NCBI GenBank assembly: GCA_964541895.1 | Contig: CAZISM010000228.1 | Coordinates: 1 to 6,077, forward strand | Origin: CAZISM01 sp964541895 | GTDB lineage: Bacteria > Zhuqueibacterota > Zhuqueibacteria > Residuimicrobiales > Residuimicrobiaceae | DNA: 6,077 bases | Direction: 5' to 3' | Shown: positions 1-5,235 of the stretch, one piece after another | How positions within the stretch are numbered: position 1 is the stretch's first letter | Layout of the letters: the number at the start of each line of letters is the position of its first letter | The notes under the pieces: generated by a model | What the model was told of the DNA's origin: nothing | What the model saw: the letters and a program-made list of their open reading frames with translations, nothing else | Database searches by the model: none | Program-made: the position numbers and the translations under genes

Positions 1-246
1 CGCCTTGCACGCTTCATAGCCATCCGGTTTGTACAAACGCACGATCGGGGCCACGTTCAACGCCCGATAGATCTGGCACATCTGCGCCAGTTCCGCACGC
101 CCCAACGGCATGTGCTCGCCGTCCAGGAATACGAAATCCACTCCGCACCGCTTGAGCAGCGGCGGCCATAGCGGTGAGGTGGACACGATGGCAGAGCCGA
201 ATACCAATTCTCTGTTGCGGAAACGATCGCTGAATGAAAGAGCCAT
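1..246 (-). CDS. HpcH/HpaI-family aldolase (2-keto-3-deoxy acid aldolase type), 3' end off the window
   Basis: The first 82 residues are visible, from an ATG at 246 to the window edge; the family is normally about 250-270 residues, so roughly two thirds is missing. Family members are class II, metal-dependent aldolases that cleave 2-keto-3-deoxy (often 4-hydroxy) acids to pyruvate plus an aldehyde in the cytoplasm. The visible part covers the start of the TIM barrel. GVDFVFLDGEHMP (residues 35-47) matches the strand carrying the catalytic His, here H45. PIVRLY (67-72) supplies the substrate-binding Arg, R70. Both fall at the same numbers as H45 and R70 of E. coli HpaI, as I remember that sequence. 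The start is supported by AAGG 8 nt upstream and by lying 13 nt after the transporter stop, so the two are probably co-transcribed. The exact substrate (deoxyglucarate, deoxyrhamnonate, heptenedioate and so on) cannot be assigned, and a citrate-lyase-beta-like relative is a less likely alternative. Confidence 0.88.
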   Translation of the reverse strand, partial: MALSFSDRFRNRELVFGSAIVSTSPLWPPLLKRCGVDFVFLDGEHMPLGRAELAQMCQIYRALNVAPIVRLYKPDGYEACKA

Positions 247-259
247 ACTTTAAGCCTTG

Positions 260-1558
260 TTAGTGTGCAAACCGTTTGAGATTTTTCATAAAGAGTGCCA
301 GCAACACCGCCGCCAGCAGCGACACCATCGCCAGGATCAGAAAATAGTTGTGATGCGCCGTCTGTTCATAGAAACGGCCAAAGAGTCCTGATGAAAGTGC
401 GCCGATAGCGGTCGCCCCATACCAGCCGCCGAACATCAAACCCTGAATCTGCGGCGGCGCTACTTTGGCCACGTACGACTGTCCCATAGGCGACACCAGA
501 ATTTCAGCAAGGGTGATAACCACATAGGTGGCAACCAGCCAGAGCGGCGACATGACGGAAGCATCGGCGTCGCCCCCGGCCAGCGAAGCCCACGCCATGA
601 TCAGCATGGACAGGCCCATGAATACCAGACCAAGCAAAATTTTTACCGGCGTTTCGGGTTCATGGCCATGGTCACGCCAGCGGCGAAACAGGGCCAGCAG
701 CACCGGCGTGAAAAGAAGGATGAACGCGGCGTTGAACATGATATAAATCTCCGGCCGAAGCCAGGCGTAGGCTGTGGTAGAACGATCGGCGAACAGCGTC
801 ATGGCCATGCCGTTCTGATAATAGGGAACCCAGAAGAGGCTGGCGATCAGATACAGCACCACCAGGGTCAAAACGCGCTGCCAGAATTCCCTGCGCGACA
901 TACCAGGACCGGCCGGTGTCGCCGACATAATGGTTGTGTTTGACTCCACCATCGGCAGCTTGGCCTTACCGGTGTGCAGAAGCAGCAAAGCAAGGCAGAG
1001 GCCGCCGGCCGCGGCCCAAAATGAAAAGTGATAATCGTTGTAGAGAAAGCCGAGCACGTTTGCAGCCAACGGTCCCAACGTGGCTCCCAGATTGACCGAC
1101 ATGTAATAAATGTTGAACCCGGCATCACGAATGGCCGGCCGCTCCCGGTACAGACTCCCCAGCATGGCCGACATGTTGACTTTAAACATGCCGGTGCCAA
1201 AGGAGACCAGGGCCAGTCCTGCATAAAAATACGACAGCCGTTCGGGTCCTGACACTCCCAGGGCGATATACCCCAGCAGCATACACCACGCTCCTGTATG
1301 GATGGTGCGCCAGCGGCCCAGCCAACGGTCGCCCAACCAGCCGCCGAGAATGGGGAACATGTAGGAGGCAAAAAGGAAAAGACCGTAAAGCGAGCCGATG
1401 GTTTTGCCGTTAAAGTGAAGCGTTTTGTCCATGTAAAGGACGTAAATCGAGGACATGATATAAAAACCAAAGCGCTCCCACATTTCGATGGTAAACAGCA
1501 CCGGCAATCCCTTGGGGTGCTTTACATTCTGTTCTTGATCTGCCATTTCGTTTTGCAT
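260..1558 (-). CDS. POT/PTR2-family proton-coupled transporter (MFS), 12-helix form
   Basis: A 432-residue inner-membrane protein of the proton-dependent oligopeptide transporter family. Motifs seen: E25-MW-E28-R29-F30-GFY33 in TM1 (ExxERFxYY type, first Tyr replaced by Phe); GGWLGDRWLGR (72-82) in the TM2-3 loop; GTGMFKVNMS (121-130), whose K126 corresponds to the conserved TM4 lysine; FNIYYMSVNLGATLGP (148-163), the PTR2 signature in TM5; and AEILVSPMGQSYVAKVAP (351-368) with the TM10 glutamate E352. The proton-coupling set is therefore kept. The TM6-TM7 connection (about 198-228) is short and polar, so the extra HA/HB helix pair of many bacterial POTs is absent; this explains the length of 432 against about 450-500. 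The Arg expected after the TM1 motif is S36, and the TM7 Glu is Y247. The family typically imports di- and tripeptides, but some members carry other substrates. The ATG at 1558 is chosen because AGGA lies 6 nt upstream; M5 is the alternative. The gene sits 17 nt after the glycosidase and 13 nt before the aldolase. Confidence 0.9.
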   Translation of the reverse strand: MQNEMADQEQNVKHPKGLPVLFTIEMWERFGFYIMSSIYVLYMDKTLHFNGKTIGSLYGLFLFASYMFPILGGWLGDRWLGRWRTIHTGAWCMLLGYIALGVSGPERLSYFYAGLALVSFGTGMFKVNMSAMLGSLYRERPAIRDAGFNIYYMSVNLGATLGPLAANVLGFLYNDYHFSFWAAAGGLCLALLLLHTGKAKLPMVESNTTIMSATPAGPGMSRREFWQRVLTLVVLYLIASLFWVPYYQNGMAMTLFADRSTTAYAWLRPEIYIMFNAAFILLFTPVLLALFRRWRDHGHEPETPVKILLGLVFMGLSMLIMAWASLAGGDADASVMSPLWLVATYVVITLAEILVSPMGQSYVAKVAPPQIQGLMFGGWYGATAIGALSSGLFGRFYEQTAHHNYFLILAMVSLLAAVLLALFMKNLKRFAH

Positions 1559-1564
1559 CGCTGT

Positions 1565-1568
1565 TCCT
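1565..1568 (-). promoter_or_regulatory. Shine-Dalgarno of the POT transporter
   Basis: AGGA on the minus strand lies 6 nt upstream of the ATG at 1558, within the 17-nt gap after the glycosidase stop. It favours M1 (MQNEM) over the internal M5 as start. Confidence 0.65.
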
Positions 1569-1575
1569 GTGCGGA

Positions 1576-3996
1576 CTAGTTTTTATATAACCATATTTCT
1601 GCGATCTGGGTGCCGCGCTCACCGGGCGCGCACAGAAACGTCAGGGTGGTGGAGCCGTCCCGGGTGGCAGCCGGCGGCACATCGAATTCCAGGGCCGGAT
1701 CCACTCCCGTGCGGGTATAATCATGCACCAGACAAGAGTCATCCGCGACCAGTTTTATGGAAGCACGAAATCGGCCGGTATAGGCCACGCGGATTCGATA
1801 CGAAGCCGTGGGGTCGAGATGGTCATACTTTAATTGCAGGGGCGTGCCGTAATGGGTGCCGACCTGCTTGGCCCAGGCCAGTGGCGTCGGCCGGCCTTCA
1901 AAGCCGTTGGCAACCACCTCGTGAACCCACTCTTCGCCCTGCAATCCGACGCCGAAATGGAGCTGTGCAAACGACAGTCCGCCCGGATCCTGATCCCATT
2001 GCAGCGGTGTCCCTACACGCGTCCAGGAGGAGGGTGAGCCCAGGTTGTCATAGTAGCCGCCGGGACCGGGATCGGTTCTATGCAAAATCCCGGCAATGCT
2101 TTTAAAGCAGGGGTCGTTCCCGGGCTGTGCCAGCGCCGATTTGAGGCCGGCCAGCAGCCATATGGCGTCGTTGAGCGGGATGTCGATGTTGTCCATGAAA
2201 TTACCGCGTCCGGACATGGCATGATGTTTTTTAATCGTGAGCTGGGAGCCGATATTTTTATACACCGAATCGGCGAGAGCCACGCAGCGATCTCTCCATT
2301 CTGCCGCCGGCGGCTGGTTTCTGGCTTGCAGCAGAATCGCCATGGCTTTTTCCGCCGCAAGGCGGGCGTCGTCGGCCCGGGCTTGACGCAGCACGTCCAT
2401 AGCCTTGTGCTCAAGTTCGGTTTCGAACGCCAGCCGGCGTTGAATGTAGGCATCATAATAGGCGCGCAGCAGGCCCATCTGAAAGCGATAATTGCTCAAC
2501 ACCGCGGCCGGTGCATTTTTTTCCAGCGCTTGCCACTGCTGCAGTGTGGTGGTGACGGATTCGTTGCGCAACAGAGGTCCGCGCCAGTTCTTTTCCTGAT
2601 TCATAAAGGCCAGTGCCAAATCGTCGGCATGATCCGGATCGATGAACAACCGGGCATAGTCGCGCAGCGTTTCCATCACCGGCGTCTCCGGATTCCAGTC
2701 CTGATCGCTCCAAACGAATTTGTTGACATCGTCGTTGATGCCTTCGGAATAGCTGAGGCTGCCCTCGCAGAAGGGGGCGTGGAGGTTGTGAATATGCTTT
2801 TCATCAAGGGGGCGCGGGTTGTAGCATTCGCGTCCCAGAGTCATGGCAAAGGCCAGATCCCATTGCGGCACCGGAAACTGGCAACTGAGGCTGTGGGTGA
2901 TGTCCGGATAGTGTCGAATGGGAATATCGGTACGCACCGCTTTGCGCAGGTCCGGAAGCGTGATCGGCACCCACGGTCCAAACACCACGCCGCCGAACCA
3001 GGAATATTTTCTGTTGGTGTGCGAGATAAACGATTCCATCCAGTCTGTGGTGGGTTTGAAGGCCTGCGGAGAAACCCAGATTTTGGCTGCAGGATGATAG
3101 GTGTGCAATACGCCGGCCATTTGCTGCAGCCAGGCAAATAGTTCGTCCGGATGCAAATCTCCCGGATCCCCGCCGGGCACAAACACCGCATCCACCCTGG
3201 GCAATTGCCGAAATACCGTTTCCCGCTCCGCCAGCTCTTTTTTAATGGAATCGGGGTGGCTGTAATTTTTGCCCATGTTGGGATACCAGATCCAAACATC
3301 CAGGCCGTATTTTCCGGCGATGCCGGATTGGGCGATCATCATCGTCATCGGCGCCACGGTCATGTGCACGCTCTGCGGATCATCGTCTGTCCGCGGCGGC
3401 ATGATTTCGATGCTGTTGGCGCCGAACAGCGCCAATTCGCGGATATAACGATCGAATTGGGCAACGCTCCAGGCGTCATAGCTGTTTGTTTTCGGCCTGT
3501 AGCCCAGTTGATGGCCGCGAATGAGATACTGCGGCGTCTCGACCGCCGTAAAGGGCGCCTGCCAGCCGGCAGATCCTTTTTTGATATGTCCAAGACGCAG
3601 CAGTTTGCCGATTCCATACAAGAATCCGCGTTCGTCGTTGGCGATAATCAACGCCACCGGTTGCGGTTCGGTGGTGAGGTAAAGGCCAAACCCCTCTGCG
3701 CCGGCCGGAACAAGCCGGCTGGCCTGGTCGCGCAGCCAACTCGGTGTGTCTGCCGGCAGTGTGGGACCGCTCATGACGATTACGGCTTTGGGGCCTGAGG
3801 GCCAGCGTTTGCCGGTCTTTAGCTGGATACCAGTCCGACGTTGCATTTCCTCGCAGAGCACTGTTGAGGCCACAGCCGATTGCTTCGTCAGACTGACGAG
3901 TGTTGCCTGGCTGAGATCGAGAGCGCCGGTAAGCGCCCATGCCCTGGGCAAAAAGAACAAAGGCAGGAAGAGGAGAACTCTGAAACGAAACTGCAT
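1576..3996 (-). CDS. Secreted glycosidase-like protein, TIM-barrel core, GH20/GH67/GH84/GH115-like architecture, family not assigned
   Basis: An 806-residue protein with a Sec signal peptide (residues 1-21) and no lipobox, so probably periplasmic or secreted. Residues about 25-150 look like the small alpha/beta domain (GH20b type) that precedes the barrel in several glycosidases: TLVSLTKQSAVASTVLCEEM, then a GFLYGIGKLLRL helix (124-135). A TIM-barrel-like core follows (about 155-435): IRGHQLGYRPKTNSYDAW, LFGANSIEIMPPR, YGLDVWIWYPNMG, VDAVFVPGGDPGD (268-280), AKIWVSPQAF, and YSEGINDDVNKFVW (416-429). Acidic candidates for catalysis are D277, D280, E419 and D422/D423. A mostly helical segment (about 440-625) leads to DPGPGGYYDNLG (642-653) and a C-terminal beta-rich, galactose-binding-like domain (about 725-806) ending GTQIAEIWLYK. 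Hydrolysis of a uronate- or amino-sugar-containing glycan is inferred from architecture and from the neighbouring transporter and aldolase. GGDP replaces the GGDE of GH20, so I do not call it a hexosaminidase. The start is fixed by a GGAGGT sequence and the signal peptide. Confidence 0.72.
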   Translation of the reverse strand: MQFRFRVLLFLPLFFLPRAWALTGALDLSQATLVSLTKQSAVASTVLCEEMQRRTGIQLKTGKRWPSGPKAVIVMSGPTLPADTPSWLRDQASRLVPAGAEGFGLYLTTEPQPVALIIANDERGFLYGIGKLLRLGHIKKGSAGWQAPFTAVETPQYLIRGHQLGYRPKTNSYDAWSVAQFDRYIRELALFGANSIEIMPPRTDDDPQSVHMTVAPMTMMIAQSGIAGKYGLDVWIWYPNMGKNYSHPDSIKKELAERETVFRQLPRVDAVFVPGGDPGDLHPDELFAWLQQMAGVLHTYHPAAKIWVSPQAFKPTTDWMESFISHTNRKYSWFGGVVFGPWVPITLPDLRKAVRTDIPIRHYPDITHSLSCQFPVPQWDLAFAMTLGRECYNPRPLDEKHIHNLHAPFCEGSLSYSEGINDDVNKFVWSDQDWNPETPVMETLRDYARLFIDPDHADDLALAFMNQEKNWRGPLLRNESVTTTLQQWQALEKNAPAAVLSNYRFQMGLLRAYYDAYIQRRLAFETELEHKAMDVLRQARADDARLAAEKAMAILLQARNQPPAAEWRDRCVALADSVYKNIGSQLTIKKHHAMSGRGNFMDNIDIPLNDAIWLLAGLKSALAQPGNDPCFKSIAGILHRTDPGPGGYYDNLGSPSSWTRVGTPLQWDQDPGGLSFAQLHFGVGLQGEEWVHEVVANGFEGRPTPLAWAKQVGTHYGTPLQLKYDHLDPTASYRIRVAYTGRFRASIKLVADDSCLVHDYTRTGVDPALEFDVPPAATRDGSTTLTFLCAPGERGTQIAEIWLYKN
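3934..3996 (-). other. Signal peptide of the glycosidase-like protein
   Basis: Residues 1-21 show a classical Sec signal: a positive n-region (R4, R6), a hydrophobic core VLLFLPLFFLP, and an A-W-A site (19-21) with predicted cleavage before L22. No cysteine follows the site, so a lipoprotein is not expected. This fits an enzyme acting outside the cytoplasm on a polymer or oligosaccharide. Confidence 0.85.
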
Positions 3997-3999
3997 GGT

Positions 4000-4005
4000 A
4001 CCTCC
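4000..4005 (-). promoter_or_regulatory. Strong Shine-Dalgarno of the glycosidase-like gene
   Basis: GGAGGT on the minus strand ends 3 nt before the ATG at 3996. Measured from the GGAGG core the spacer is 4 nt, a little short but usable. It is the best SD match in the window and fixes the start of this gene. Confidence 0.8.
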
Positions 4006-4023
4006 GGATTATCAACAGGTTAC

Positions 4024-4043
4024 AGCGGCTATAGCCCGCCGCT
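4024..4043. repeat. Small inverted repeat in the 75-nt gap between exporter and glycosidase genes
   Basis: AGCGGC (4024-4029) pairs with GCCGCT (4038-4043) around an 8-nt loop. Overlapping it is the perfect 10-bp palindrome GGCTATAGCC (4027-4036), and GCCG-CTT-CGGC (4038-4048) offers a second, competing 4-bp hairpin. No T-run follows on the minus strand, so it does not look like an intrinsic terminator. It could be an operator, a weak attenuating hairpin or chance. It is the only such element in the longest intergenic gap of the window. Confidence 0.4.
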
Positions 4044-4071
4044 TCGGCTTACGATGGTAAGGTGGTGCGCA

Positions 4072-5235
4072 TCAGGCGAGATGCTGCAATTGTGTTTTTT
4101 TGAACAGCGCCACACCCAGGGCAAAATAAACGGCCGTCAACACCATCATCACCATCAATTCCGGCATCACCTCGGCTAAAGGGGCTCCCAGCGAGACGAT
4201 CTTGTTCATGGCGATTACAGCATGCGTGGGCGGCAGCAGATCATTAAACGCGATTTCCCGACCCGCCACGGTGATCAGCGTAGCGCGCGGCAAGGGCATG
4301 GCCGCACCGGTGAACCACATCATGAGGAAAAACGGCAACGTACCGATGGTAAGGACACCTGTGGCATTTCGGCAAAAGCAGGCCGTGATGATGCCGAAAG
4401 CGATGACAGAACCGACGGTGAGGACGCCAACGATCATGGCCGATCCCAGCGAGCCGATGCAGCGAAATCCCAAAGCTATGGCGGCGTAAAAAGTGAGCAG
4501 TATGGACACTGACCCGATGACGATCTGGGTCAGGCTGATGCCCGCGAGCAGATCAAAGGCGGATGCCCGCGAGAGACGAAAGCGGCGCAGTGTCTTGAAT
4601 TCCCGCTCGCGCACGATAGCAAGGGCGGTAGTGAAGAGGAGCATCAACACCGACAGCACCAGCAATCCCGGAACATACACTTCAAATTCCGTGCGCGGTT
4701 TGCTCTGCGAAATAAATTCTTCCTTCCATCCGACCGGTCCCTTGTAACCGGATAGCGACTGGGTGACGTTGTCCACTGCCGTCAATGCCAGGATGGAGGC
4801 CACGGTGTAGGCGGGATTGGCCATGTCGCCGGTAATGATGACGCTGGTTTGAACGGCATCGCCGCGAGGTGTTGCCGAGAGCAACGTCCGGGACAGATCC
4901 TCCGGAAGAATGAGCATCGCCGCCGCTTTGCGGTTGCGCAGCGCCAGCTCTGCTGTCGGCCGATCGTTGGCCTGTTCAACAACCGCCATGGCAGGGCCGT
5001 TGGGGTATTTCATCTCCCGGATGGCGCTGATGACCTGAGCGCCGGCTGATACGGTCTGCCCGGCCGGCGGCTTGTCGTGGTTGATCACCACTATTTTATA
5101 CGTGGTGGAACCGCCGCTGGACATCATCCAGTAGAGCAGGACGAAGAAAGGGCATAAAAAGATCACCATGCTCAGGGAGGCCGGGTCGCGTATCTGTTCA
5201 AGCAGGCTTTTGCGAAAGATGTGCCAGATTTTCAT
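4072..5235 (-). CDS. ABC-2 type transport permease
   Basis: A 387-residue membrane subunit of an ABC exporter. TM1 lies at about 20-38, followed by a large extracytoplasmic domain (about 40-185: YKIVVINHD, AAAMLILPEDLSRTLL, VIITGDMANPAYTVAS), then five helices at about 188-208, 230-255, 262-288, 293-313 and 358-378. The cytoplasmic segment IVREREFKTLRRFRLSRASAFDLLAG (207-232) is the E-rich, amphipathic coupling region typical of ABC2_membrane_3 permeases such as the YbhS/YbhR and drug or lipid exporter types. The ATG at 5235 overlaps the ATPase stop (ATGA) and is preceded by AGGAG 9 nt upstream. The reading frame stays open 111 codons further upstream, but that part overlaps the ATPase gene and looks nothing like a permease. 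A homodimer, or a partner permease outside the window, would complete the complex. The substrate is unknown. Confidence 0.9.
   Translation of the reverse strand: MKIWHIFRKSLLEQIRDPASLSMVIFLCPFFVLLYWMMSSGGSTTYKIVVINHDKPPAGQTVSAGAQVISAIREMKYPNGPAMAVVEQANDRPTAELALRNRKAAAMLILPEDLSRTLLSATPRGDAVQTSVIITGDMANPAYTVASILALTAVDNVTQSLSGYKGPVGWKEEFISQSKPRTEFEVYVPGLLVLSVLMLLFTTALAIVREREFKTLRRFRLSRASAFDLLAGISLTQIVIGSVSILLTFYAAIALGFRCIGSLGSAMIVGVLTVGSVIAFGIITACFCRNATGVLTIGTLPFFLMMWFTGAAMPLPRATLITVAGREIAFNDLLPPTHAVIAMNKIVSLGAPLAEVMPELMVMMVLTAVYFALGVALFKKTQLQHLA

Noticed and set aside
1569..2105. 178-codon plus-strand open frame
   Set aside because: It is an Arg/Pro-rich antisense shadow of the glycosidase-like gene with no domain and no convincing ribosome binding site.
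2080..3141. 353-codon open frame on the plus strand
   Set aside because: It is antisense to the glycosidase-like gene; its composition looks like the reverse of a GC-rich gene and it shows no recognisable domain.
1576..3996. Calling the 806-residue protein a beta-N-acetylhexosaminidase (GH20) or a GH67 alpha-glucuronidase
   Set aside because: The GH20 GGDE motif is not intact and I cannot identify the specific GH67 catalytic residues; only the overall architecture is similar.
4008..4013. GATAAT as a -10 element for the glycosidase gene
   Set aside because: It is only 11 nt from the ATG, so transcription would begin at the SD, and no -35-like hexamer lies at a fitting distance.
4024..4043. 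Intrinsic terminator after the exporter genes
   Set aside because: The stem has only 6 bp and no T-run follows on the minus strand.
4141..4155. Run of CAC/CAT codons on the plus strand resembling a His tag
   Set aside because: It is the complement of the Met/Val-rich last helix of the permease (ELMVMMV) and lies in native coding sequence, so it is not vector-derived.
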